DNA of 64,000 nucleotides from Actinomadura chibensis NBRC 106107 (GTDB lineage: Bacteria; Actinomycetota; Actinomycetes; Streptosporangiales; Streptosporangiaceae), in contig NZ_BCQP01000051.1 in assembly GCF_001552135.1 (NCBI RefSeq), positions 1-64,000 on the forward strand, given 5' to 3'. The notes under the pieces are model-generated. The model saw only the letters and a list, made by a program, of their open reading frames with translations, was not told the DNA's origin and did not search any database. This document shows positions 18,211 through 26,319 of this stretch, piece by piece. Both the position numbers and the translations under genes were made by a program. Every line of letters starts with the position of its first letter. Position 1 is the first letter of the stretch.

Positions 18211-19560
18211 TCACTCGGCGGGCGCGCGGAACCGCGTGATGCCCGGGAGGTGCCGTTCGCGCAGCTCGGCGTCGGTGACGCCGAGCCCCTCCTCCGGCGC
18301 CATGCAGAGGACGCCGATCTTGCCCTGGTGCAGGTTCCGGTGGACGCGGTGGGTCGCCTCGCCCACCGCGTCCAGCGGCAGCGTCACCGACAGCGTGGGA
18401 TGGATCTTGCCCTTCGCGACCAGCCGGTTGGCCTCCCACGCCTCCCGGTAGTTCGCGAAGTGCGAGCCGATGATCCGCTTGACGTTCATCCACAGGTACC
18501 GGTTGTCGAACTCGTGCCGGAACCCCGTGGTCGACGCGCAGGTGACGACCGTGCCGCCGCGGCGGGTCACGAACACCGAGGCGGCGAAGGTGTCCCGGCC
18601 CGGATGCTCCAGCACGATGTCCGGGTCCTCGCCGCCCGTCAGGTCGCGGATCCGGGCGCCGAACCGCTTCCACTCGCGCGGGTCGGACGTCCCGTCCGGC
18701 CGCCAGAACCGGTAGTCCTCGGCGGCCCGGTCGATGACCAGCTCGGCGCCCATCGCCCGGCACAGCTCCGCCTTCTCCGCCGACGACACGACGCAGATCG
18801 GCGTCGCGCCGCCCGCGAGCGCGAGCTGCACGGCGTACGAGCCGAGCCCGCCCGTCGCGCCCCACACCAGCACGTTGTCGCCCTGCTTCAGGCGCGCGCC
18901 GTTGCGGGACACGAGCTGCCGGTAGGCCGTCGAGTTCACGAGGCCCGAGCAGGCCGCCTCCTCCCAGGTGAGGTGGCCCGGCTTCGGCATGAGCTGGTTG
19001 GCCTTGACGAGCGCGATCTCGGCGAGGCCGCCGTAGTTCGTCTCGAACCCCCAGATCCGCTGCTCCGGGTCCAGCATGGTGTCGTCGTGCCCGTCCGGGC
19101 TCTGCATCTCCACGGACAGGCAGTGCGCCACCACCCGGTCCCCGGGGCGCCAGTTCTGCACCCCGGGGCCGGTCCGCAGCACCACGCCGGACAGGTCCGA
19201 GCCGACCTGGTGGTACGGCCGGTCGTGGTGCGAGCTGAGCGGGGAGCGCTTGGCGTAGCGCTCCAGGAACGTGAACGTGGGGAGCGGCTCGAACAGCGCC
19301 GTCCACACGGTGTTGTAGTTGATCGCGCTCGCCATGACCGCGACGAGCGCCTCGCCCGGGCCGACCGGCGGCAGCGGCACCTCCTCCAGCCGCAGCGACG
19401 CGCGGGGGTCCTTGTCCGCGGTCGCCTGGCCGGCGAACATCTCCGTGTCGTCCCGGTGCACCGTCGCCGCCCGGTACGAGCCGGGCAGCGGCAGCGCCTC
19501 GAAGGCGCGCGGCGACGTCTCGCCGGCGAGGATCGCGTCCAGGAACTGCCGGACTGCCAT
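18211..19560 (-). CDS. ccr: Crotonyl-CoA carboxylase/reductase
   Basis: A 449-residue member of the medium-chain dehydrogenase/reductase family. It matches crotonyl-CoA carboxylase/reductases throughout: AINYNTVWTALFEP near the N-terminus, the NADPH fold around VLVWGATGGLGSYAVQLA, and the insert EWKRFGARIRDLTGGEDPDIVLEHPG. It carboxylates and reduces crotonyl-CoA (or a longer enoyl-CoA) to ethylmalonyl-CoA (or an alkylmalonyl-CoA), a PKS extender. It is last in the leftward operon, 16 nt after the halogenase. Neither AT visible in the window looks specific for ethylmalonyl, so the consumer should be a module beyond the left edge. Confidence 0.95.
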   Translation of the reverse strand: MAVRQFLDAILAGETSPRAFEALPLPGSYRAATVHRDDTEMFAGQATADKDPRASLRLEEVPLPPVGPGEALVAVMASAINYNTVWTALFEPLPTFTFLERYAKRSPLSSHHDRPYHQVGSDLSGVVLRTGPGVQNWRPGDRVVAHCLSVEMQSPDGHDDTMLDPEQRIWGFETNYGGLAEIALVKANQLMPKPGHLTWEEAACSGLVNSTAYRQLVSRNGARLKQGDNVLVWGATGGLGSYAVQLALAGGATPICVVSSAEKAELCRAMGAELVIDRAAEDYRFWRPDGTSDPREWKRFGARIRDLTGGEDPDIVLEHPGRDTFAASVFVTRRGGTVVTCASTTGFRHEFDNRYLWMNVKRIIGSHFANYREAWEANRLVAKGKIHPTLSVTLPLDAVGEATHRVHRNLHQGKIGVLCMAPEEGLGVTDAELRERHLPGITRFRAPAE

Positions 19561-19576
19561 GAGGGGGACCTCCCGG

Positions 19577-20932
19577 TCAGATGACGGTGTTGATGCGCAG
19601 CGAACCCAGGTAGGGGTGCCACAGGTGCTCGGGGTCGTTCTCCACGACCTCCACCACCTCGCGCATGGCGGCGAGGGCCTTCGGCTCCTCCTCGTCGTAG
19701 ACGTCGCCCTGCAGCATCTTCAGCACGTCGATGCGGTACTCGGGGTCCTTGACGAAGGCCGTGAACAGCACGTTCAGCCGGTAGTAGATCGTGATGAACT
19801 CGTACCAGTTGCGGACGGCCCGGCGGAGCCGCCGCTCATAGGTCGCGAAGCGCTCCTTGCCGAAGTCGCCCGCCTTGTGGGCCTCGATGATGTCGTAGGA
19901 CGCGATCCGCGCGCTGTTGACCGCGACGCTCACCCCGCTGGAGAAGATCGGGTCGACGAACCTCGCCGCGTCCCCGATGAGGACGAACCGGTCGCCGCAG
20001 ATCTCCTTCATGGAGTAGCTGTAGTCGCCCTCGGTCTTGAGCGGCCGCACCTGCTCGCACTTCTGGAGCTCCTTGTGCAGCTCCGGACGGCTCTGGATGT
20101 AGTCCCAGAAGAACGTGTCGCGGTCGACGCCGGACTCGCGGAACCGCTTCTTCTGCGTCACGACCCCCACGCTGGTGATCGTGTCGGTGATGGGGATCTG
20201 CCAGACCCAGCTGTCGTTGATGGGCAGGTAGTGGATGAAGATGAAGTCGGCCTCGGACGGGTCCGACGACAGCGCGTTGCGGTCCAGCCCCTCGAACCAG
20301 GCGTGCACGGCGTACTGGTCGAACACCGGGTCGGGGACCTTGACCTTCAGCTGGCGGCCGAGCAGGGTCTGCCGCCCGGACGCGTCCACGACCATGCGGG
20401 AGGTGAACGTCGTCTCGCGCGGGCCGATCCGCGTGGTGAGGGTGACGATCTCCGGGTCGGAGAAGTCGACCTTCAGGACGCGGACGCCGTTGAACACCCG
20501 CGCGCCGCGGCTCTGCGAGTGCTTCAGCAGGATGGCGTCGAAGCGTCCGCGGTCGACGTGGAAGGTGTAGTCGCGGTCGACGCCCGGCTGGTCGCGCTCG
20601 CTGAAGAGGATCTCCGCCGAGCGCAGGACCTCCGCCGACTGGATGTGCTCGAGGTTCTTGGTGAAGTTCGTCCGCTCGGTGTAGCGGGACTCGGCCGTCG
20701 TCCAGGCCGCGCCGTACTTCTTCGGGAACTTCGCCTCCTCGATCTTCTCCATCACGCCGATCTCGTTGAACACGGGCGTCGTCGCGGGGATCAGCGACTC
20801 GCCGACGTGCTCGCGCGGGAAGATCTCGCCCTCGAACACGACGACCGAGAGGCCGGCGCCCGCGAGGTAGGAGGCGGCGGTCGAGCCCGCCGGGCCGCCG
20901 CCGATGATCGCGACGTCGAAGTCAGGCTCCAT
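19577..20932 (-). CDS. Flavin-dependent halogenase acting on carrier-bound pyrrole (PltA type)
   Basis: A 451-residue FADH2-dependent halogenase. The N-terminal FAD motif is IIGGGPAGST. The halogenase signature WxWxIP reads W242-V-W244-Q-I-P247, and GDAARFVDPIFSSGVSVAVN is the second FAD motif. Overall it resembles the PltA/HrmQ branch that chlorinates pyrrolyl-2-carboxyl-S-carrier substrates rather than tryptophan halogenases (which are longer). It overlaps the carrier-protein gene by 11 nt. PltA-like enzymes can chlorinate twice, so mono- or dichloropyrrole is possible. No dedicated flavin reductase is encoded in the window. Confidence 0.92.
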   Translation of the reverse strand: MEPDFDVAIIGGGPAGSTAASYLAGAGLSVVVFEGEIFPREHVGESLIPATTPVFNEIGVMEKIEEAKFPKKYGAAWTTAESRYTERTNFTKNLEHIQSAEVLRSAEILFSERDQPGVDRDYTFHVDRGRFDAILLKHSQSRGARVFNGVRVLKVDFSDPEIVTLTTRIGPRETTFTSRMVVDASGRQTLLGRQLKVKVPDPVFDQYAVHAWFEGLDRNALSSDPSEADFIFIHYLPINDSWVWQIPITDTITSVGVVTQKKRFRESGVDRDTFFWDYIQSRPELHKELQKCEQVRPLKTEGDYSYSMKEICGDRFVLIGDAARFVDPIFSSGVSVAVNSARIASYDIIEAHKAGDFGKERFATYERRLRRAVRNWYEFITIYYRLNVLFTAFVKDPEYRIDVLKMLQGDVYDEEEPKALAAMREVVEVVENDPEHLWHPYLGSLRINTVI

Positions 20933-21209
20933 GGTGGGCTCCGTCCGCCTTGGCCGTCTGGGGGAGGTCGTCGATCATCTCGGCGATGCTGCGCACGTCC
21001 TTGAAGAACCGGGCGCTGACCTTCGCCGGGGGGATGGCGATGCCGAGGTCGTCCCGGATGTGGGTGAGCAGCACCGCCGTGTTCAGCGAGTCGAGCACGC
21101 CCCACTCCAGCAGCGGGGACGTCTCGGTGAGCTCGCCGCGCGGGTCGCCGGCGAGGAACCTGTCCCTGATGAAGGAGATCAGGTGCTCGGACAATTGATC
21201 ATGTGACAC
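20922..21209 (-). CDS. Peptidyl carrier protein for proline/pyrrole
   Basis: A 95-residue free-standing carrier protein. The phosphopantetheine site is Ser41 in WGVLDSLNTAVLL. It should hold the prolyl, then pyrrolyl and chloropyrrolyl thioester, as PltL or RedO do. The GTG start overlaps the end of the adenylating enzyme gene by 11 nt, and its 3' end overlaps the halogenase by 11 nt. The order ligase-carrier-halogenase fits sequential action on one carrier. Confidence 0.92.
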   Translation of the reverse strand: MSHDQLSEHLISFIRDRFLAGDPRGELTETSPLLEWGVLDSLNTAVLLTHIRDDLGIAIPPAKVSARFFKDVRSIAEMIDDLPQTAKADGAHHGA

Positions 21210-22683
21210 TGACTGTCCTTTCGACGTGCCTTTCGACGAGCAGGGTCCGGTCGACCTTGCCGTTGCGCGTGCGCGGGAGTTCGGGCACGAGATGGAACCG
21301 GTCGGCGATCATGTAGCGGGGCAGTCGCCGAGAGCTGTGCTCCTTCAGGTCGAGGACGCCGGGCGCCCGCCCCGGCCGGGGGACGATGAAGGCGACGAGC
21401 CGCGCGTTCACGGCCGTGCCGGCGACGACGACCGAGACCTGGTCGACGTCGGGGTGGGCGGCGAGGGCGGCCTCGACCTCGCCGAGCTCGATGCGGTGCC
21501 CGCGGACCTTGACCATGTGGTCGCGGCGGCCGACGTAGTCGAACGCGCCGCCGGGCAGGACGCGGACGACGTCGCCCGTCGCGTACGGCCCCCGCTGCGG
21601 TTCGCCGCCCCAGTAGCCGAGCATGACCGTGGGGCCGTCGACCATCAGCTCGCCCTCCTCGCCCTCGGCGGCGGGGGCGCCGTCCTGGCGGACCGCCCAC
21701 ACGTCGTCGCCGCAGCTCGGGCGGCCGATCGGGACGGGCCGGTCGCGGTCCAGGTCGGCGGGCTCGACGCGGTGGAAGGTGCAGACGTTGGTCTCGGTGG
21801 GGCCGTACAGGTTGAACAGGGGCGCGGTCGTCCAGTCGGCGAGCCGCCGGACGTAGTTGATCGGGAACGGCTCGCCCGCGAACAGGACCGCCCGCAGCGC
21901 GGCCGAGGGCGGCCGCTCCAGCAGCCCGCCGTCGCGCATCATCAGGATCAGCACGGACGGGACGGAGTACCAGACGGTGATCTCCCGCTCGTACAGCAGG
22001 TCGACGAGCTGCCCCGGCGCGTACCCGAGCGCGGACGGGATCAGGTGCACCGACGCGCCGACGGTGAGCGGCGCGTACAGGTCGAGCACCGACAGGTCGA
22101 AGGTGAACGGGGCGTGGTTGGCGAACCGGTCGGCGGCCGTGGCGTCCAGCAGCCCGACCGCCCAGTCGACGAAGGCGAGGGCGGCGCGGTGGCTGATGCA
22201 CACGCCCTTCGGCGTCCCGGTGGAGCCGGAGGTGTAGAGGATGAACGCCAGGTCGCCGGGGTCGCACGGCTCGTCGGGCGACGGGCCGTCGGCGGTGAGC
22301 GGGAGGTCGAGGTCGAGGTATTCGGCGTCCGCGCCGAGTTCGGCGCGGAGCGCGCCGAGGCGGCCGTCGCCGACGCAGACGGCCCGCGCGCCGCAGTCGC
22401 GGGCGAGGGCGGCGACGCGCCCGGCGGGCGACGCGCCGTCCACCGGGACGTAGGCCGCGCCGAGCCGCAGGACGCCCTGCATCGCGGCGACGACGGCGGC
22501 GGACTTGTCCGCCCACAGCACCACCCGGTCGCCGCGCCGGACGCCGAGCGCGGCGAGCCGCCGGGCGATGGCGCCCGCGAGGTCGTCCAGCTCCCGGTAG
22601 GTGCGCGTGCCGGCCTCGTCGACGACGGCGGGCGCGTCCGGGCGCCGGGCCGCCGAGTCGATCAGCCGCCGGTGCAGGTTCAC
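21199..22683 (-). CDS. L-prolyl-AMP ligase (PltF/RedM type adenylating enzyme)
   Basis: A 494-residue stand-alone adenylation enzyme. Core motifs are YTSGSTGTPKGV, NLYGPTETN, YATGDVV and the C-terminal RNGKVDR with the catalytic Lys. The stretch NHAPFTFDLSVLDLYAPL is characteristic of proline-activating ligases in pyrrole pathways. It should activate L-proline and load it on the adjacent carrier. I placed the start at the GTG at 22683, which overlaps the dehydrogenase stop as GTGA; the longer in-frame extension upstream lies inside the dehydrogenase gene and is not family-like. Proline specificity comes from family and context. Confidence 0.92.
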   Translation of the reverse strand: MNLHRRLIDSAARRPDAPAVVDEAGTRTYRELDDLAGAIARRLAALGVRRGDRVVLWADKSAAVVAAMQGVLRLGAAYVPVDGASPAGRVAALARDCGARAVCVGDGRLGALRAELGADAEYLDLDLPLTADGPSPDEPCDPGDLAFILYTSGSTGTPKGVCISHRAALAFVDWAVGLLDATAADRFANHAPFTFDLSVLDLYAPLTVGASVHLIPSALGYAPGQLVDLLYEREITVWYSVPSVLILMMRDGGLLERPPSAALRAVLFAGEPFPINYVRRLADWTTAPLFNLYGPTETNVCTFHRVEPADLDRDRPVPIGRPSCGDDVWAVRQDGAPAAEGEEGELMVDGPTVMLGYWGGEPQRGPYATGDVVRVLPGGAFDYVGRRDHMVKVRGHRIELGEVEAALAAHPDVDQVSVVVAGTAVNARLVAFIVPRPGRAPGVLDLKEHSSRRLPRYMIADRFHLVPELPRTRNGKVDRTLLVERHVERTVSVT

Positions 22684-23825
22684 AGCCCGGCCCCCTTCGC
22701 GATGATCTCCCGCTGGATCTCCGACGTACCGGAGAAGATGGTGCTCGGCACCGAGTCGCGGAGCTGCTGCTCGATCCCGGCGGGGCTGAGATAGCCGGAG
22801 CCGCCGAAGATCTGGACGGCGTCGAGGCTGTTGGCGACGGACGCCTCCGACACCGACACCTTCGCGACGGCCGCCGCCGTGGTGGCGTCCTGGCCCTGGT
22901 CGAGGAGCCAGCACGCGCGGTAGAGCAGCAGGCGGCAGCCCTCAAGCCGCTGCGTCATGGTGGCGAGCCGGTGCGAGACGGCCTGGAACTCGCCGATGCC
23001 GTGGCCGAACTGGCGCCGCTCCCGCGCGTGCCGGACGCAGTCGCGGAGCTGCCGGTCCATCAGCCCGACGTAGGCGGCGAACAGGCACGCCCGCTCCCAG
23101 CCCATCGAGTGCTGGAAGATCGCGCTGCCGTCGCCCTCCTCGCCGAGCCGGTACCGCTCGGGCACCCGGCAGCGGACGAACTCGACCCGTCCGGCCGGGC
23201 AGCCGTGCAGGCCCATCTTCCGCAGCGGGGGCCCCACCACGACGCCGGACAGCTCGCGCGGGACGGCGAACGCGCTGATCCCGAGGAACCCGGCGGACGG
23301 GTCGGTGACGGCGTAGGTGACGAACACGTCGGCGGCGGGGGCGTTGCTGGCGAACGACTTCACGCCGTGCAGGACGTAGTCGTCGCCGTCGCGCTCCGCC
23401 GTCGTCGCGAGGCGCCCGACGTCGGAGCCCGCGCCCTCCTCGGTCATCGCGTTCGCGGCGATGAGGTCGCCGCGCGCGAGGCCGTCGAGCAGGCCGTCCC
23501 GGACCGGGTCCCGCGCGAAGTCGCGGACGGGCACCGCGCAGGCCAGCAGGTGTGCGGCGACCGCGAACACGAGACCGGTGTCGGCGCAGCCGCGGCCGAA
23601 CGCCTCCAGGGCGAGCGCCGTGTCGAGGGCGCCGAGCCCCCGGCCGCCGTGCTCGGCGGGCAGGCACAGGCCGGTGAGGCCGAGGCGTCCGGCGGCGGCC
23701 CACTCGTCCGGGGCGAAGTGGTCGGCGGACGACTCCCGGCGGCGGGTCCCCGGCAGGTGCCGGGTCACGTCGGCGAGCGTCCCGTCGTAGAGCCGCCGCT
23801 GGTCCGCGCTGAGGCCGAAGTCCAT
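22680..23825 (-). CDS. L-prolyl-carrier dehydrogenase (acyl-CoA dehydrogenase family, PltE/RedW type)
   Basis: A 381-residue flavoprotein of the acyl-CoA dehydrogenase fold. EEGAGSDVGRLATTAERDGDDYVLHGVKSF is the FAD/substrate region, and FSGTSEIQREIIAKG closes the protein. In pyrrole-forming cassettes this family oxidises prolyl-S-carrier to pyrrolyl-2-carboxyl-S-carrier. I chose the ATG at 23825, which shares its A with the upstream stop (TGATG) and gives the usual MDF..L N-terminus; an ATG 12 nt earlier is possible. Coupled on both sides within the operon. Confidence 0.92.
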   Translation of the reverse strand: MDFGLSADQRRLYDGTLADVTRHLPGTRRRESSADHFAPDEWAAAGRLGLTGLCLPAEHGGRGLGALDTALALEAFGRGCADTGLVFAVAAHLLACAVPVRDFARDPVRDGLLDGLARGDLIAANAMTEEGAGSDVGRLATTAERDGDDYVLHGVKSFASNAPAADVFVTYAVTDPSAGFLGISAFAVPRELSGVVVGPPLRKMGLHGCPAGRVEFVRCRVPERYRLGEEGDGSAIFQHSMGWERACLFAAYVGLMDRQLRDCVRHARERRQFGHGIGEFQAVSHRLATMTQRLEGCRLLLYRACWLLDQGQDATTAAAVAKVSVSEASVANSLDAVQIFGGSGYLSPAGIEQQLRDSVPSTIFSGTSEIQREIIAKGAGL

Positions 23826-24862
23826 CAGGCCGCCCACGGGGGCGTGTCGACGACCTTCACGACGGCCGCCGAGAGGGTGATGCCGGGCGCGACGCCCATC
23901 ATCAGCAGGTGGTCGCCCGGGCCCAGCTCGCCCGCGGCGAGGAGGTGGTTGAACGACATGATCTGGTCGCAGGTGCCGTGCCCGATGCCGCGTCCGAACT
24001 CCCAGGTCGACTTCGACAGCGGCAGCCCGAGCGGGGCCATGATCCGCTGCTCGACCATCTCCTTGGAGAAGTTGTTGAACGCGACGCGGGCGAGGTCGCC
24101 CGGCTCGATGCCCGCGTCGGAGAGGCAGCGGTGCACGATCTCCACGGTCTGCTTCTGCACCTCGAACAGCGGGGCGGCGCCGTCGGGGTTGCCCCTGAGC
24201 GTCTCCCGGAACGACAGCAGGCGGCCGTTGAAGTCCACGGACCTGCCTACGGTCGCGCTCGGCGGGAACAGCGGCTCGTCGCCCCGGTGGACCTGCTCGG
24301 CGGCGGCGACCGTCACCGTGCGGGCCGCGAGGACCTGCGCGAACGACGGGCGCTTGGTCAGGACCAGCGCGCTGGAGCCGTCCGCCGGGATGTATCCGAC
24401 GCCCGAGTTCCAGCGGTCCATCAGCGGGGTGCCGAAGTTGTCGGCGGTGACGACCAGCGCGCTGCGGCGCTCGCCGTCGCCGCGCAGGTAGCCGATCGCG
24501 AGCTCCAGCGCCGTGAACATCCCGTTGCAGCCCGAGCGCACCTCCACCGACAGGCAGTCGCCGCCGAGGTGGTGCTGGAGGTAGGACTGCGGCAGCCAGC
24601 CGTCCGGGCCCTGGTGCCAGGAGTCGGCGTAGAGCTGGACGTCCAGCTCGGCGGCGGGCTGCCCGGCGCGGGTCAGCGCCTCCCGGGCGGCGTGCAGCGC
24701 CATCTCCGGGGCCGGGGTGTCGCCCGCGACGTGCACCCCGAGCAGCCCGGCGCTCTCGGCCTGCTCGGCCGGGTAGCTCCCCTCGGCCACCGCGTCCGCG
24801 ATGGAGACGGTCGGCGGCTCGTACACCCCGACCCCCGAGATGAAGATGTCCTCTGCTGGCAC
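23825..24862 (-). CDS. KAS III-like acyltransferase, predicted pyrrolyl transferase
   Basis: A 345-residue thiolase-fold protein. Cys112 in VEVRSGCNGMF is at the usual acyl-enzyme position. The canonical FabH motifs are absent: where PHQAN is expected the sequence is FNNFSKE (263-264 are Asn), and where GNTSA is expected it reads GHGTCDQ (His295, Asp299). This resembles the acyl-transferring branch (CerJ, ChlB3, CloN2), which moves acyl groups from carriers to sugar or other acceptors instead of condensing. The likely job is to move the chloropyrrolyl group from the carrier to the amino sugar or glycoside. GTG start preceded by AGGAGG. Confidence 0.82.
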   Translation of the reverse strand: MPAEDIFISGVGVYEPPTVSIADAVAEGSYPAEQAESAGLLGVHVAGDTPAPEMALHAAREALTRAGQPAAELDVQLYADSWHQGPDGWLPQSYLQHHLGGDCLSVEVRSGCNGMFTALELAIGYLRGDGERRSALVVTADNFGTPLMDRWNSGVGYIPADGSSALVLTKRPSFAQVLAARTVTVAAAEQVHRGDEPLFPPSATVGRSVDFNGRLLSFRETLRGNPDGAAPLFEVQKQTVEIVHRCLSDAGIEPGDLARVAFNNFSKEMVEQRIMAPLGLPLSKSTWEFGRGIGHGTCDQIMSFNHLLAAGELGPGDHLLMMGVAPGITLSAAVVKVVDTPPWAA

Positions 24863-24888
24863 GGAAGCCTCCTCGGTTGGGCTGCTGA

Positions 24889-26127
24889 TCAGCGGTCTGC
24901 GGGGCCGGCGTGGGCGGCGGTCAGCCGGCGGCCCGCGCGGACGGCGAGCCGGAGCACGTCGCAGACGCGGCTCACCTCGTCCGGCCGGACGGCGGTGCCC
25001 GTCGGCATCACGAGGACGCGGTCGCCGAGTGACTCGGTGCGGGGCAGCGGCGCCGGCGCGTGCCGCGCCGGCCGGTCCCGGTAGGGGGCCAGCCGGTGGC
25101 ATCCGGGGTGGAAGTAGGTCTTGGCGAGGACGTTCTCCGCCCGCAGCGCGGCGAGCAGGTCGTCGCGGGACGGGCCGCCGCCGGTCCCGGCGTCCGTGCC
25201 GCCCTCGTCCAGCTCGATGACCGCGTACTGGAGGTTGTTCAGCTCGCCCGGCCCCGGCACGCGGACGGTGAGGCCCGGGACGTCGGCGAGCGCCTCCCGG
25301 TACCGGACGTGGTTGCGCCGGTTGGCGTCCATGACCTCGTCCAGGTGCGCCAGCGAGGTGATCGCCATCGCGGCGCAGATCTCGTTCATGCGGGCGTTGG
25401 TGCCGACGCCGCGGACCGTTCCGGCGGCGTCGTTGCCGAAGTTGCGCATGGCGCGGATCCGGTCGGCGAGGTCGTCGTCGTCGGTGGTGATCGCGCCGCC
25501 CTCGAAGGAGTTGACGGCCTTCGTCGGGTGGAAGCTGAAGGTGGCGGCGCGGCCGAGCGCGCCGAGCGGGCGGCCGCGGAACCGGCAGCCCGCGGCGTGC
25601 GCCGCGTCGAACAGCAGCGGGATCCCGTGCTCGGCGGCGATCTCCTCCAGGGCGGGGACGTCGCACGGCCGCCCCCACAGGTGCACGCCCATGATCGCGC
25701 TGGTCCGGGGCGAGACCAGCGCGCGGACGCGGGCCGGGTCGAGGTTGCCGGTGGCGGCGTCGATGTCGCAGAACACGGGCGTGATGCCGTGCCAGCGCAG
25801 CGCGTGCGCAGTGGCGACGTAGGTGAAGGAGGGGACGATCACCTCGCCGGACAGGCCGAGCGCGCGGGCGAGCACCTCGATCGCGACCGTCCCGTTCGCG
25901 ACGGCGAGGCAGTGCCGGACCCCGGTCAGCTCGGCGAAGCGGCGCTCCAGCTCGGCGACCAGCGGGCCGCCGTTGGTCCAGTGCCGCCCGTCGAGCGAGG
26001 CGGTGATGCGGCGGAGGGCCTCGTCCCGCGCGGGCAGGCTCGGCGTGCCGGTGACGAGCGGACGGTCGAACGCCGGCGGGCCCCCGAAGATCGCCAGCTC
26101 GCTGACGTCGCTCTTGGCGGTCGGCAT
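24889..26127 (-). CDS. DegT/DnrJ/EryC1 sugar aminotransferase, predicted C-4
   Basis: A 412-residue PLP aminotransferase. It shows WTNGGPLVAELERRF, the phosphate-binding region VANGTVAIEVL, LFDAAHAAG with the cofactor Asp, and SFHPTKAVNSFEGG, where Lys203 should form the Schiff base. These enzymes put an amino group on keto sugars, in this pathway most simply the C-4 ketone of the 2,3-dehydrated and 3-reduced intermediate, giving a 4-amino-2,4,6-trideoxyhexose. First gene of the leftward operon that also carries the pyrrole cassette, 26 nt before the KAS III-like gene; that linkage suggests the amine is the pyrrole acceptor. C-3 specificity is not excluded. Confidence 0.88.
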   Translation of the reverse strand: MPTAKSDVSELAIFGGPPAFDRPLVTGTPSLPARDEALRRITASLDGRHWTNGGPLVAELERRFAELTGVRHCLAVANGTVAIEVLARALGLSGEVIVPSFTYVATAHALRWHGITPVFCDIDAATGNLDPARVRALVSPRTSAIMGVHLWGRPCDVPALEEIAAEHGIPLLFDAAHAAGCRFRGRPLGALGRAATFSFHPTKAVNSFEGGAITTDDDDLADRIRAMRNFGNDAAGTVRGVGTNARMNEICAAMAITSLAHLDEVMDANRRNHVRYREALADVPGLTVRVPGPGELNNLQYAVIELDEGGTDAGTGGGPSRDDLLAALRAENVLAKTYFHPGCHRLAPYRDRPARHAPAPLPRTESLGDRVLVMPTGTAVRPDEVSRVCDVLRLAVRAGRRLTAAHAGPADR

Positions 26128-26209
26128 CCTCGCCTCGCAGAAGGTCGATGGCCTTGTGTCGCATCGGCCATATGGGGGTTCCGGTGTCGGAACTCAGGCT
26201 CAGACGGGA

Positions 26210-26238
26210 CGCTAAGCGGGCGCTGAACGACCGCTAAA
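26210..26238 (+). promoter_or_regulatory. SARP-like direct repeats upstream of the 2,3-dehydratase
   Basis: Three heptamers, CGCTAAG (26210), CGCTGAA (26221) and CGCTAAA (26232), recur with an exact 11-bp period. That layout is known for OmpR-type SARP activators of antibiotic clusters. They lie in the divergent region between the aminotransferase operon and the dehydratase, 10 bp before the conserved block. Confidence 0.7.
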
Positions 26239-26247
26239 GCATGTGTT

Positions 26248-26278
26248 TTGTCGGCGCGTTGCCGGAAATTCAGCGGGC
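26248..26278 (+). promoter_or_regulatory. Conserved promoter block shared with 11258-11288
   Basis: TTG(T/G)CGGCGC(G/A)TTG, eight variable bases, then TTCAGCGGGC; 24 of 31 positions equal the block at 11258-11288 with identical spacing and orientation. Each is ahead of a rightward sugar gene in a divergent region. Confidence 0.65.
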
Positions 26279-26319
26279 GGCGCTGGGCTTGGCGGAACCG
26301 AACCGAAGGAGTGCCCGCC

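Noticed and set aside
22684..22914. N-terminal extension of the prolyl-AMP ligase
   Set aside because: It lies inside the dehydrogenase gene in another frame and is not adenylation-domain sequence; the GTG at 22683 with GTGA overlap fits.
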